A DNA stretch of 64,000 nucleotides from Plantibacter sp. PA-3-X8. GTDB lineage: Bacteria > Actinomycetota > Actinomycetes > Actinomycetales > Microbacteriaceae. The stretch lies in the NCBI RefSeq assembly GCF_003856975.1, contig NZ_CP033107.1, positions 1,488,001 through 1,552,000 on the forward strand. Reading direction: 5' to 3'. A model generated the notes under the pieces. The model was not told where the DNA came from. It made no database searches and saw only the letters and a list, made by a program, of their open reading frames with translations. The translations under genes and the position numbers were made by a program. Below, piece by piece: positions 1-8,133 of this stretch (the stretch's first letter is position 1; each line of letters opens with the position of its first letter).

Positions 1-657
1 TACGTCGACATCTGGACCCGCATCCCGATGCTGACCTACCTCAAGAACTCGCTGTTCCTGTCGGTCACCATCACGATCCTGCAGGTGCTCACCGGGAGCT
101 TCGCCGCCTACGGCTTCTCGAAGATGCACTTCAAGGGACGTGACGTGCTGTTCGTGGCCTACATCGCGACGATCGCGGTGCCGTGGCAGGCCTACATGAT
201 CCCGCAGTACATCATGATGCAGAACGCCGGCCTCGTGAACACGCACCTCTCGATCATCCTGCTGCAGGCGTTCGGCGCCTTCGGGGTCTTCCTCATGCGG
301 CAGTACTACCTGACCATCCCCGACGAACTGAGCGAGGCCGCCCGCATCGACGGCCTCAACGAGTACGCGATCTGGTGGCGGATCATCCTGCCGCTGACGA
401 AGCCGGCGCTCGCGAGCCTCGCGCTGCTGACCTTCGTCTCCACCTGGAACGACTACATGGGTCCGTTCATCTACCTGACGAGCAACGACCTCTGGACCGT
501 GCAGCTCGGTCTGCGCTCCTTCGTCGGGCAGTACGACGCCGAATACGCGCTCATCATGGCCGGGTCCGTCGTCTCCGTCATCCCGATCGTGCTGATCTTC
601 CTCCTCGGCCAGCGCTACTTCATCCAGGGCATCGCGACGAGCGGGATGAAGGGATGA
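1..657 (+). CDS. Carbohydrate ABC transporter permease, MalG/AraQ type (5' truncated)
   Basis: Inner-membrane permease of a sugar ABC importer. The reading frame is open from base 1, so the start lies outside the window; 218 residues are visible. It has several hydrophobic segments and the EAA-type cytoplasmic loop that contacts the ATPase (ELSEAARIDGLNEYAIWWRIILPLTKPALA). It ends with the GxxxSGxxKG-type tail typical of second permeases in these operons (TSGMKG). The stop codon overlaps the ATG of the DUF624-like gene, so the two are translationally coupled. DUF624 genes often sit in such sugar-transport operons. The substrate cannot be told from this part. Confidence 0.9.
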   Translation, partial: YVDIWTRIPMLTYLKNSLFLSVTITILQVLTGSFAAYGFSKMHFKGRDVLFVAYIATIAVPWQAYMIPQYIMMQNAGLVNTHLSIILLQAFGAFGVFLMRQYYLTIPDELSEAARIDGLNEYAIWWRIILPLTKPALASLALLTFVSTWNDYMGPFIYLTSNDLWTVQLGLRSFVGQYDAEYALIMAGSVVSVIPIVLIFLLGQRYFIQGIATSGMKG

Positions 658-1355
658 GCGCGGTGACCGATCGGCGTGCGGACAACCGTGCCGGCGGCGT
701 GCGCGGGCTGCTGCAGCCGCGCCGGGAGACCTTCGAGTCGGTGTTCGGCGTCGTGTACCGATCCCTCATGGTCGGCGTCGGCGTCGGGATCGGCGCGCTC
801 CCGCTGGCGGCCGCGATCGTCCTCGTCGCCGAGCCGCTCGCGAGCTGGCCGTTCCTGCTGCTGTGCTCGCTCCCGCTCGGCCCCGCCTTCGCCGCCGGCT
901 GCTGGGCGTTCCAGCGGTCGCGCGATGCCGCCGATGCCGGGCCGCTGCGGGAGGTCGGGATCGGCCTCCTGCGGACCTGGCGTCCGGCGCTCGCCGTGTG
1001 GTCGCTCGTGTGCGCGCTCACGTTCATCGTCGTGATCGACATCGTCGCTGTGTGGGGGACGCCGTTCGCGATGCTGCTCGGGCCGCTGCTCGTCGTCGTG
1101 CTGCTGGTCGCGGTCCTCGCAGCCTTCGGCGTGTTCGCCGGGCTGGCGGCCGCTCCGGGCCTGCGGTTCCGGGCCCAGCTGCTCGGCGGGCCCGTCCGGA
1201 CCGTCCGTCGGCCAGGCACCTCGCTGCTCTCGCTTGTCCTCCTGGCCGCCTGGGCGGTCATCGTCCTCGCGCAACCGGTGCTCGGGCTCCTGGCCCTCGG
1301 CGGCTTCGTCCTCTACGCGGTCTGGAGCAACGCCGCGGCGGCGCTCGCCGACTGA
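654..1355 (+). CDS. DUF624 (YesL-like) membrane protein
   Basis: Predicted membrane protein of 233 residues. The chosen ATG at 654 overlaps the permease stop (ATGA); the longer open frame upstream runs inside the permease gene and is not used. An N-terminal cytoplasmic stretch is followed by about five hydrophobic segments, two near residues 35-80 and the others between about 110 and 230. Length, topology and position beside an AraQ-type permease match the YesL/DUF624 family, whose members accompany carbohydrate uptake genes but whose biochemical role is unknown. Assignment rests on context and topology rather than on a strong motif. Confidence 0.7.
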   Translation: MSAVTDRRADNRAGGVRGLLQPRRETFESVFGVVYRSLMVGVGVGIGALPLAAAIVLVAEPLASWPFLLLCSLPLGPAFAAGCWAFQRSRDAADAGPLREVGIGLLRTWRPALAVWSLVCALTFIVVIDIVAVWGTPFAMLLGPLLVVVLLVAVLAAFGVFAGLAAAPGLRFRAQLLGGPVRTVRRPGTSLLSLVLLAAWAVIVLAQPVLGLLALGGFVLYAVWSNAAAALAD

Positions 1356-1404
1356 AGTCCCCGATCGCGCGACGGTCGGGTCGGTTGAGTGGTTGGATCG
1401 ACGC

Positions 1405-2283
1405 ATGGGCGAGCACAGAGGTCACGGGCACAGCGGTCAGCGGACACTCACCACCAGCGGATGGCACGACTTCTGGGCGAAGGGCGGTGTCGGGCGGGCG
1501 TTCCTGCTGGCGATCGTCTACCTCGCCCTGTACCTCGGTGCCGGATGGGTCGTCGGGCAGCTCTTCGGCTCGCAGATCGGCGAGGACGTCTTCGCGACCC
1601 CGCAGAGCGTGTTCTTCGGGCTCATGCTGCCGCTCGTCGTCGGCTCCCTCCTCCTGGCCGGCTTCGTCCTCTCGGTCGGATGGTTCCGGGAGCTGTTCGG
1701 AAGGCAGCCCATCCGCGGCCGGTGGTGGATGTGGGTCGCACCGATCGTGATCCTCGCCGCGGTCGTCCTGCGCCTGCTCGGCATCGACTACGGGAGCTAC
1801 GAGGGTTCCGTGGTCGCTGTCGCGATGCTGTCCGGGGTGTTCATCGGGTTCGCCGAGGAGATCCTGACCCGCGGCCTGGTCGTGAAGATGCTGCGCGACG
1901 CCGGCAGCTCGGAGTGGATCGTCATGGTGGTCTCCTCGCTGGTCTTCGCCCTGCTGCACGCCTCCAACCTCCTGTCGGGCCAACCGGTCACGACCGTGCT
2001 CGTGACCGTCGTCTACACCTTCGGATTCGGCGTGTGCATGTACCTGACGCTCCGGGTGACCGGCAACCTCATCTGGCCGATCCTGATCCACGGACTCTAC
2101 GACCCGACGCTCTTCCTCTCGACCGGTGGGATCGACCACGCGGGAGCCGCCGCCGGTCAGAGCGTGTTCCTGGCGATCGCCGGTCCGGCCAACCTGCTCA
2201 TCATGCTCGTGGCCGTGATCGGCTTGATCTTCGTCCGTGGGCACGTGCAGGCCCACCCGGCCGACGACGTGCTGCGGCCGTAG
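1405..2283 (+). CDS. CPBP family intramembrane metalloprotease (CAAX protease/bacteriocin-processing family)
   Basis: A 292-residue polytopic membrane protein with the three CPBP active-site motifs: EExxxR (EEILTR, residues about 151-156), FxxxH (FALLH, His about 185) and HxxxD/N (HGLYD, His about 229). These residues bind the metal or act in catalysis in the family (Rce1/Abi proteases). Start is ATG 1405; upstream codons in the same frame are antisense-like sequence. There is a short His/Gly-rich N-terminus (MGEHRGHGHSG) before the first membrane segment. Substrate is unknown. It is far from the lanthipeptide cluster, so there is no reason to link it to peptide maturation. Confidence 0.85.
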   Translation: MGEHRGHGHSGQRTLTTSGWHDFWAKGGVGRAFLLAIVYLALYLGAGWVVGQLFGSQIGEDVFATPQSVFFGLMLPLVVGSLLLAGFVLSVGWFRELFGRQPIRGRWWMWVAPIVILAAVVLRLLGIDYGSYEGSVVAVAMLSGVFIGFAEEILTRGLVVKMLRDAGSSEWIVMVVSSLVFALLHASNLLSGQPVTTVLVTVVYTFGFGVCMYLTLRVTGNLIWPILIHGLYDPTLFLSTGGIDHAGAAAGQSVFLAIAGPANLLIMLVAVIGLIFVRGHVQAHPADDVLRP

Positions 2284-2324
2284 GCCGAACGGGCCTCATC
2301 GACCGGCCGAGTACGCTCGGACGG

Positions 2325-2984
2325 ATGACCACCGCGCGGCAGTACCCGGCGACGATCGCCGCGCCGGTCGAGCACGAACTCGTGATCAAGAAGTCGCGCT
2401 TCCTCGGCCTCGCTCACCCGGTCGCGTCGCCGGAGGACGCCGAAGCGGTCATCGCGCGGGCGAAGAAGCAGGCGTGGGACGCGCGACACCACTGCGTCGC
2501 GATGGTCACCGGGCTGCTCGGCGACCAGGCCCGCTCGTCCGACGACGGTGAACCGTCCGGCACGGCGGGGATGCCGATCCTCGAGGTCATCCGGCGGCGC
2601 GAGCTGACCGACGTGGTGGTCGTCGTCACGCGGTACTTCGGCGGCGTCAAGCTCGGGGCGGGCGGGCTCGTCCGTGCGTACTCGTCGGCGGCCTCGGAGA
2701 CGCTCGACCTCGCCGCGCTCGTGCGCCGTGAGACGCTGACCCGCGCGACCCTCGTCGTCCCGCACGCCGAGGCCGGGCGGTACGACAACCTGCTGCGCGA
2801 TTGGGCCGGTAGCCACGGCGCGACGCTCGGCGATCAGACCTACGGGGCGCAGGCGGAGCTGGAACTGTGGGTGCCGCCGGCGGAGCTGGAGCGGCTCCAG
2901 GCCGACGTCGCGTCGGCCTCCAACGGTTCGCTCGCCGTAGCCGTCGGGGAGGAACGCGTCGTCGACGTCCCGGCGCCTCGCTGA
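2325..2984 (+). CDS. yigZ: YigZ/IMPACT family protein
   Basis: A 219-residue protein with the IMPACT-family core: SDDGEPSGTAGMPIL at about residues 75-90 and VTRYFGGVKLGAGGLVRAY at about 105-125, followed by the C-terminal ferredoxin-like UPF0029 part. Members are cytoplasmic and in eukaryotes bind GCN1; the bacterial role is not settled. The start is ATG 2325, 41 bases after the CPBP gene, preceded by a GTACGCT-type possible -10 rather than a clear ribosome binding site. The stop codon lies inside the left arm of the inverted repeat at 2981-3039. Confidence 0.9.
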   Translation: MTTARQYPATIAAPVEHELVIKKSRFLGLAHPVASPEDAEAVIARAKKQAWDARHHCVAMVTGLLGDQARSSDDGEPSGTAGMPILEVIRRRELTDVVVVVTRYFGGVKLGAGGLVRAYSSAASETLDLAALVRRETLTRATLVVPHAEAGRYDNLLRDWAGSHGATLGDQTYGAQAELELWVPPAELERLQADVASASNGSLAVAVGEERVVDVPAPR

Positions 2985-3039
2985 GCTGCCCGGATCTGCA
3001 CGGAGTCGGCCGGATGCCGAGCAGATCCGGGCGACTCAG
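2981..3039. repeat. Inverted-repeat element, CTGAGTCGCC family, copy 1
   Basis: Left arm 2981-2998 and right arm 3022-3039 are 18-bp inverted repeats with two mismatches (CTGAGCTGCCCGGATCTG / CAGATCCGGGCGACTCAG). The right arm recurs exactly at 16191-16208, where it again forms an inverted repeat. It lies just after yigZ and may act as a terminator hairpin as well as being a dispersed repeat. Confidence 0.75.
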
Positions 3040-3069
3040 GGGAACGTGCGGTCCCGATAGGGTCGGACC

Positions 3070-3681
3070 ATGCAGACCGACGTGACCCGCATCGACGGGC
3101 TTCCCGACCTCGCCTGGACCTCGACCCCCGGAATCGCATCGTTCGACGCCGATGCCGGAGCGCTCACCCTCACCTCCGCCGCCGGCGTCGACTGGAGCAA
3201 CAGCTCGCTCGGTGGGCCGCGTGAGCTGCGTGCCACGGCGCTCGCCTTCGACGCACCCGAACACTTCACGCTCTCGGCGCGGGTCGCTGTCGTGAGTGAG
3301 CGCAGCACCTTCGACGCCGGTGCCCTCGCACTCTGGATCGACGACGAGCACTGGGCCAAGCTCTGCTTCGAGCAGTCGCCGCAGGGGCAGGCGATGGTGG
3401 TGAGCGTCGTGACGAACACCTGGTCGGACGACGTGAACTCGACGCACGTCACGGCCGACCACGTGTGGATGCGTGTCAGTCGCCTCGGTGAGGCGTGGGC
3501 GTTCCACAGCTCGCCCGACGGTGTCACGTGGGACTTCGTCCGCGTCTTCCGTCTGCACAGCGATGCCCCGGTGCGCGTCGGGTTCCTCTCGCAGGCGCCG
3601 CTCGGTCCGCCCTGCGAGGCGCGGTTCGACGAGATCGCGTTCGGTGCAGCGCCCCCGACGGACCTCCGCGACGGGAGCTAG
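3070..3681 (+). CDS. DUF1349 domain protein
   Basis: A 203-residue soluble protein of the DUF1349 (YesU-like, concanavalin A-like jelly-roll) family. Visible family features are an N-terminal W-containing stretch followed by a sugar-lectin-like beta pattern: ALALWIDDEHWAKLCFEQSPQGQAMVVSVVTN, WMRVSRLGEAWAFHSSPDGVTWDFVRVFRL, and VRVGFLSQAPLG near the end. No signal peptide. Relatives are linked to carbohydrate metabolism but have no proven reaction. Start is ATG 3070. A neighbouring repeat hairpin separates it from yigZ, so it is probably transcribed alone. Confidence 0.85.
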   Translation: MQTDVTRIDGLPDLAWTSTPGIASFDADAGALTLTSAAGVDWSNSSLGGPRELRATALAFDAPEHFTLSARVAVVSERSTFDAGALALWIDDEHWAKLCFEQSPQGQAMVVSVVTNTWSDDVNSTHVTADHVWMRVSRLGEAWAFHSSPDGVTWDFVRVFRLHSDAPVRVGFLSQAPLGPPCEARFDEIAFGAAPPTDLRDGS

Positions 3682-3714
3682 TCGTCCTCGACCGATGCGT
3701 CCGCGGATCCGGAG

Positions 3715-3744
3715 TTGACGTATCGGAACCTATCTTCCTATAGT
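3715..3744 (+). promoter_or_regulatory. Sigma70-type promoter giving a leaderless padR transcript
   Basis: TTGACG (3715-3720), 18-bp spacer, TATAGT (3739-3744). The ATG at 3751 is six bases after the -10 box, so transcription would start at or next to the start codon. No ribosome binding site is present, consistent with a leaderless message. Confidence 0.75.
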
Positions 3745-3750
3745 GGCTCC

Positions 3751-4128
3751 ATGGTACGCAGACGACCCGGCACGCTCTTCCCGCTCGAGCTCGACATCCT
3801 CGACGTCGGCACCGTGTTGCAGTCGACCGAGGGGAGCTTCTACGGGTTCGCCCTCGCGAAGCAGCTCGCCGAAGCCGGGGACGCCGCCCTCACCGCGCAC
3901 GGCACGCTCTACAAGGCTCTGTCGCGGATGGCGGACGCCGGCCTGATCGAAGCGACCTGGGAGGAACCGGAGATCGCGGAGGCGGAGGGTCGCCCCCGCC
4001 GACGGTTGTACCGGATCACGGGCGAAGGAGCGACGGCCCGGGATCGGGAGCACGCGAGGATCGCCGGTGAGCAGGCCGCCGCGGCGAGGCCGGCGGGTGC
4101 GGCGTGGACGCAGGGGGCGATCGCATGA
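3751..4128 (+). CDS. PadR family transcriptional regulator
   Basis: A 125-residue winged-helix DNA-binding protein. The sequence LDILDVGTVLQSTEGSFYGFALAKQLAE is the PadR N-terminal helix region and GTLYKALSRMADAGLIEATWEE is the recognition helix, followed by the wing (GRPRRRLYRITGEG). The C-terminal dimerisation helix is short, as in the PadR-s1 subgroup. The TTG at 3715 is in frame but is the -35 box, so ATG 3751 is used. Its stop overlaps the start of the membrane-protein gene at 4125. Such PadR / HAAS-type pairs are usually autoregulated; the ligand is unknown. Confidence 0.9.
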   Translation: MVRRRPGTLFPLELDILDVGTVLQSTEGSFYGFALAKQLAEAGDAALTAHGTLYKALSRMADAGLIEATWEEPEIAEAEGRPRRRLYRITGEGATARDREHARIAGEQAAAARPAGAAWTQGAIA

Positions 4129-4886
4129 CCGCCATCCGGACGCCGGAGTACCGCGCGGCCGCCCACCGGGTCCTGAACTGGTGCGGGTGGTACACGCGCG
4201 ACCTCTCGCCCGACGTCGCCGGGGAGCGGCGCGACGAGATCGCATCCGACCTGCACGAGCACGCCGTCTGGGCCCAGGAGGCGGGCGTCACGCCGCAGCG
4301 GCTGCGGCGCGACATCATGCTGCGGGCCATCCGCGGGATCCCGCATGACCTCTCGTGGCGCTCCGGGCAGTTGCGTGCGGGCCACGGCGTCGATCCGATG
4401 CCGCTCGGCATGCGGCGGGCCGGCGACGTCCTCGCAGCCCTCGTGGTGACGGGCGGCGTCCTGGTCACCGGAGCGGCACTGTTCCTCCTCGTCCGCATCC
4501 TCCGTGCGCTCGTCATCGGCGACGTCGTCGAGGTGCCGGCGGGCGCGCTCGGTGTGGCGATCGCCGCGGTCCTGGGCATGGTCGGGCTCGTGCTGTCGTT
4601 GCGGCGACGCAGTCGATGGCTCGGCGCGGGGCTCCTGGCGCCCGCAGCGGTCCTCATCGGCGTGCTCGCGGGCGACATCATGTACCGCGTCAGCGCGACC
4701 GGCGTGCTCATCGTGTCCCGCCTGAGCTCGCACGGGGCCGGGCTCGAACCGTGGTGGGTGATGAGCGTGGCGATCGGCGTGGGTGCTGCACTCGGGTTCA
4801 TCGGAGCCGCCGTGTGGTGGTGGCCGGGGGGCCGTCGAACGACGGAGCGGGACGCAGCGACGTCGGCGCAGAGGAAGACGGCATGA
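4125..4886 (+). CDS. Membrane protein with permease-prefix (HAAS-like) N-terminus
   Basis: A 253-residue protein. The first 75 residues form a soluble helical region (DLSPDVAGERRDEIASDLHEHAVWAQEAG) resembling the HAAS/permease-prefix domain that follows PadR genes in many actinobacteria. About five or six membrane segments follow, from residue 100 to 240. It starts at ATG 4125 overlapping the padR stop and ends overlapping the next start at 4883, so padR, this gene and the exported-protein gene form one unit. HAAS proteins are thought to relay envelope signals to PadR regulators; that role here is inferred from context. Confidence 0.75.
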   Translation: MTAIRTPEYRAAAHRVLNWCGWYTRDLSPDVAGERRDEIASDLHEHAVWAQEAGVTPQRLRRDIMLRAIRGIPHDLSWRSGQLRAGHGVDPMPLGMRRAGDVLAALVVTGGVLVTGAALFLLVRILRALVIGDVVEVPAGALGVAIAAVLGMVGLVLSLRRRSRWLGAGLLAPAAVLIGVLAGDIMYRVSATGVLIVSRLSSHGAGLEPWWVMSVAIGVGAALGFIGAAVWWWPGGRRTTERDAATSAQRKTA

Positions 4887-5536
4887 GCGCGAACGAGATC
4901 CACGACGGGCCGGACGCGGCGCAGGAGGCGGCACCCGTCCGCCGGAGTCCCGGAACGCTCCGTCGACGGATCGGGCTCGGCATCGCGATGAGCGGGGTGC
5001 TCGCGGTGGCGGCCGGCGGGGTGTTCATCGGGGTGTCGAACGCCCAGGCGGCCGCTGACGACGCGCGGTCCTTCGAAGCGGTCGCCGAGGCCGCAGCGTC
5101 GCTCGACGAACTCCCGCCCGTCGAACCCGTGGTGCCCGCGGATCCCACTGCCACGCCGGACGCTGGCGAACCCGTCTCGCCGGCGTCCGGCGTCGACTAC
5201 TCGCAGACGCCGGAGGGCTGGTACGACGCGACCACCGACCCGGCGTCCATCGTGATCCCGCCGACCAACGAGTGGGGCGAGGCGAACAATGGGATCTGGG
5301 AGGCACAGCAGCAGATCATCGCGAAGTGCATGGCTGATCAGGGGTTCTGGTATGCGTGGACGAACGACCGATCGAAGATCCTGGATCCACTCTTCGGCAT
5401 GGTCATGAGCGAGACGACCGACGCCGCCTTCCTGGCCCGGTGGGGGACGAACCCCGACGATCAACCGTACGACTGGAAGCTCGCCGGCTGCCACGGCTAC
5501 GCCGTCCACGTCACCGGGATGGACGACGCCCACTGA
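4883..5536 (+). CDS. Hypothetical membrane-anchored exported protein
   Basis: A 217-residue protein with a basic N-terminus, one hydrophobic segment at about residues 32-58 (signal anchor or uncleaved signal peptide, ending in NAQAAADD) and a Pro/Glu/Ala-rich linker. The extracellular C-terminal part has two cysteines (KCMADQGF, AGCHGY) that could form a disulfide. No family was recognised. It is the last gene of the padR unit and may be its regulated output or a signal sensor. Start ATG 4883 overlaps the preceding stop. Confidence 0.65.
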   Translation: MSANEIHDGPDAAQEAAPVRRSPGTLRRRIGLGIAMSGVLAVAAGGVFIGVSNAQAAADDARSFEAVAEAAASLDELPPVEPVVPADPTATPDAGEPVSPASGVDYSQTPEGWYDATTDPASIVIPPTNEWGEANNGIWEAQQQIIAKCMADQGFWYAWTNDRSKILDPLFGMVMSETTDAAFLARWGTNPDDQPYDWKLAGCHGYAVHVTGMDDAH

Positions 5537-5594
5537 CGGTGCCCTGCGTCGGGCGCCGGTGCCGTCGTCCGACGCCGGTGCTAGCGTCGCCCGC

Positions 5595-6188
5595 ATGAGA
5601 ATCCTGTTGATCGGTGCGAGTGGACATGTCGGACGAGCGGCGCAGGACGCCCTCGCGGAGCGTCACGAGGTGATCGCGGTGTCGCGCTCGACGGCGCCGG
5701 CCGTCGACACCACCGACGAGGCGTCGATCGAGGCGCTGTTCGCCGGGGTTGGCGAGGTCGACGCGGTGATCGTCGCCGTCGGATCGGTCCCGTTCAAACC
5801 CGTCGAGGAGTTGACGCGCGACGACTACCGCGCGGCCTTCCTCGGCAAGGTGCTCAGCCAGCTCGACGTCGTGCGGATCGGGACGCCGTTCGTCCGGGAC
5901 GGCGGCTCCTTCACGCTCACGACGGGCATCCTCGCTCGCGAGCCGATCGCGACGGGGGCGGCGGCCTCGATGGCCAACGGAGCGGTCGAGTCCTTCGTGA
6001 TCGGTGCCGCCCCGGAACTCCCGCGCGGCATCCGCATCAACGCCGTCAGCCCCACGGTGCTCGCCGAGGCCACCGGCTACCACGACGCATTCCCGGGCTT
6101 CGCGCCCGTCGCCTCCGACGTGGTCGGCCTGGCGTTCGTCCGTGCCGTCGAGGGGGTCGGCACCGGGCGCGTGCTCGCTCTCGACTGA
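5595..6188 (+). CDS. Short-chain dehydrogenase/reductase, short form
   Basis: A 197-residue Rossmann protein, shorter than classical SDRs (about 250). The nucleotide-binding motif is GASGHVG at residues 7-13; the NAG region is replaced by VAVGSV. The usual catalytic YxxxK is not present: the equivalent stretch reads AAASMANGAVESFV. The conserved RGIRINAVSPT follows, so the fold is intact. This matches the small SDR subgroup related to the PRK07578-type proteins, whose reaction is not established. Start is ATG 5595. It appears monocistronic and is followed by a strong hairpin. Confidence 0.8.
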   Translation: MRILLIGASGHVGRAAQDALAERHEVIAVSRSTAPAVDTTDEASIEALFAGVGEVDAVIVAVGSVPFKPVEELTRDDYRAAFLGKVLSQLDVVRIGTPFVRDGGSFTLTTGILAREPIATGAAASMANGAVESFVIGAAPELPRGIRINAVSPTVLAEATGYHDAFPGFAPVASDVVGLAFVRAVEGVGTGRVLALD

Positions 6189-6203
6189 GCCGTCCCGGCA
6201 CTC

Positions 6204-6262
6204 CTGAGGGGAGGCATGTCGTCGTCCGGCCGTTCGCCAGGCGACGATCCGCCTCCCCTCAG
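6204..6262. terminator. Long hairpin between the SDR gene and the holin-like gene
   Basis: Perfect 12-bp arms CTGAGGGGAGGC (6204-6215) and GCCTCCCCTCAG (6251-6262) enclose a second inner pair TCGTCG/CGACGA (6219-6224, 6242-6247). There is no U-tract. It could be a terminator or another member of the CTGAG-ended intergenic repeats. Confidence 0.6.
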
Positions 6263-6305
6263 TCGCGCTCTCGACGCGGCCGACACCCAGCGCTAGGGTC
6301 GGCAC

Positions 6306-6719
6306 ATGACCCGCTTCCTGCTCAGCATCGCCGTCAGTCTGCTGTCCTCGGCGATCGGGCTGCTCGTCGCCGACTGGGTCGTGCCCGGCGTCCGTCTGTC
6401 GCTCGGCGGCTTCATCTTCGCCGTCGTCGTCTTCACGATCGCGCAGGGCGTCCTCGGGCCCTTCATCCTCCGCCTCGCGCGGCGCTACGCCTCGGCGATC
6501 CTCGGCGGCATCGGACTCGTGACGACGCTCGTGTCGCTCTTCCTCGCGTCGATCCTCCCCGGCGGCCTCCACATCCGCGGTGTCCTGGCCTGGGTGCTCG
6601 CACCGCTGGTGGTGTGGCTGGTCACGGCGTTGGGGAGCTGGATCCTCGGCTGGGCGCTCATCACACGACGGTTCGGCGACCGGGATCGCGACCCGGGCCG
6701 TACGAGCTCGAAGCGGTAG
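6306..6719 (+). CDS. Phage-holin-family (mycobacterial 4TM) membrane protein
   Basis: A 137-residue protein with four hydrophobic segments: about residues 4-25, 34-55, 65-85 and 95-120. It has the LxSxLxGLLVADWVVPGV-type first helix and IxxGVLGPFILRLARRY loop seen in the phage holin family 4, superfamily 2 proteins common in actinobacterial chromosomes. Despite the family name most members are not phage-borne, and no phage genes are nearby. The basic C-terminal tail is cytoplasmic. Start ATG 6306; no clear ribosome binding site, so the message may be leaderless. Confidence 0.75.
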   Translation: MTRFLLSIAVSLLSSAIGLLVADWVVPGVRLSLGGFIFAVVVFTIAQGVLGPFILRLARRYASAILGGIGLVTTLVSLFLASILPGGLHIRGVLAWVLAPLVVWLVTALGSWILGWALITRRFGDRDRDPGRTSSKR

Positions 6720-6742
6720 GCGGCGAGGGAGCTTGCACGGGC

Positions 6743-8032
6743 TCAGCGGCTGGCGGCCAACGCTGCCGCCAGCTCGACGCGGCTCGCGACGCCGAGCTTC
6801 CGCAGGACGTTCGCGATGTGGAACTTCACGGTGTTCTCGCTGATGCTGAGGGTCTCGGCGATCGCCCGGTTCCGTGCTCCGCCGGCGGCGAGCTCGGCGA
6901 CGCTCCACTCGCGCTCGGTCAGCGCGGCGGCCGAGTCTGCGCGCGTCTGCGTCGCGGGCGGCGGATCGAGCGGCAGTGTCACGTGCAGCTCCGAGCCCCA
7001 CCCGGGCGTCGCCTGGACATCGAGACTGCCGCGGAGGGCGCTGACCCGAGCGCTGAGCTGCTGCACGCTCGGGGTGTCGACGGTCAACTCGCCGGGGCCG
7101 TCGTCGCGGATCCCGATGAGCAGGTTGCTACCGTCGCAGTCCCACTGCACCCGGACCCGCCCGACTGACGACTGCTCGACGAGCGCGAGGACCGTGCCGC
7201 GGACGATCGCCCGTCCGGCGTGCGCCACCTCACCGGGGAGGGCTCGACCGTCGACGGGCGGCTCGATGAACTGGACCTCGGGACCGCCGAAGCGGGCCAG
7301 CGGGCGGAGGTCCTCGCGGAGTCTGGCGAAGGCGCGCGCGACCGGTTCCTCGGCCAGCTGGCGGTCACGGTCGGACACCGCCCGCAGCTCGACCATCGCG
7401 GCCGAAGCGATCTCGGTCACGGCCGTTCGGGCGTCCTCCGGCGACGTCTGCCGCGACCTGGTGACCGCGAGGATCGACTCCAGCGTCGTCGCATGGGCGT
7501 CGGTGAGTTCCGCGATGGCGCCGGCCCGCTCGCTCGACGCGGCCCGCGAGTCGCGGAGGTAGTCTGGGGCCGCCGTCGCGACCTGCTGTCGGATACCGGC
7601 CGCGACGACCTCCCAGAGGGCGCCGACGAGCCGGTCGTCGATCGGTCCCTCCGGGTCGGTCAGGACGAGGAGGGCGCCGGTGTCGGCCAACCACGCCGCG
7701 ATCGGACGTTCCGCGCCTGCGATCACCGCCGACGTCGGCCGGTCGGCGTGTGGTCCGGCATCGGCGGTCACCGGGGTGACCGGCCCGCGCGGGGTGCGCT
7801 GTCGGACCGCGTCGAGCTCGGCGATCGTGACGCCCTCGACGATCGCCGGGTCGCCGGCCTTCTTCCGGGGGCGACCGGTGCAGTCCTCGGTGAAGATCAC
7901 GAGCGCGGAATGGGCGACGACCGGCTCGAGGACTTCCCGGAACGCACCGGCGATGCGCAGCAGCGAGCTCGATGCGACGGAGGCCAGGCCGTCGAGCAGC
8001 TCGACCGGGTAGGTGACAGTGCGTTCGCTCAT
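6743..8032 (-). CDS. LuxR-type regulator fused to a histidine-kinase-like ATPase domain
   Basis: A 429-residue protein. Residues about 1-160 form a GAF-like sensor region. A central helical stretch (about 185-250) contains ELTDAHATTLESIL, but no standard HisKA H-box. An ATPase module follows with an N-box-like helix and a G1 box IGIRDDGPGEL (about 310), ending in GWGSELHVTLPL (G2-like). The last 65 residues are a LuxR/NarL helix-turn-helix (LTEREWSVAELAAGGARNRAIAETLSISENTVKFHIANVLRKLGV). The gene is read away from hxlB across a 100-bp region that holds a 10-bp inverted repeat, so it probably controls hxlB-hxlA and itself. The signal is unknown. Confidence 0.8.
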   Translation of the reverse strand: MSERTVTYPVELLDGLASVASSSLLRIAGAFREVLEPVVAHSALVIFTEDCTGRPRKKAGDPAIVEGVTIAELDAVRQRTPRGPVTPVTADAGPHADRPTSAVIAGAERPIAAWLADTGALLVLTDPEGPIDDRLVGALWEVVAAGIRQQVATAAPDYLRDSRAASSERAGAIAELTDAHATTLESILAVTRSRQTSPEDARTAVTEIASAAMVELRAVSDRDRQLAEEPVARAFARLREDLRPLARFGGPEVQFIEPPVDGRALPGEVAHAGRAIVRGTVLALVEQSSVGRVRVQWDCDGSNLLIGIRDDGPGELTVDTPSVQQLSARVSALRGSLDVQATPGWGSELHVTLPLDPPPATQTRADSAAALTEREWSVAELAAGGARNRAIAETLSISENTVKFHIANVLRKLGVASRVELAAALAASR

Positions 8033-8069
8033 GTCCGCACCCTATCCCATCGATCCAGGCCCACCCGTT

Positions 8070-8113
8070 CGGGTAGGTGGAACCGTTCGGGCGAGCAGCG
8101 GTGCACCTACCCG
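8070..8113. promoter_or_regulatory. Inverted repeat in the luxR-hxlB divergent region
   Basis: CGGGTAGGTG (8070-8079) and CACCTACCCG (8104-8113) are perfect 10-bp inverted repeats 24 bp apart. They sit between the regulator start (8032) and hxlB start (8134). This is a candidate operator for the LuxR-type regulator. Confidence 0.55.
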
Positions 8114-8133
8114 ATCACGCCCAGGATGGAGGG

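Noticed and set aside
1405..2283. CPBP protease as leader peptidase for the lanthipeptide
   Set aside because: It is 40 kb away with unrelated neighbours. Class III leaders are generally removed by housekeeping peptidases, and nothing in the sequence links them.
5511..7001. Minus-strand open frame of about 500 codons across the SDR and holin-like genes
   Set aside because: Arg/Asp/Glu-rich low-complexity product typical of antisense frames in high-GC DNA, opposite two well-supported genes.
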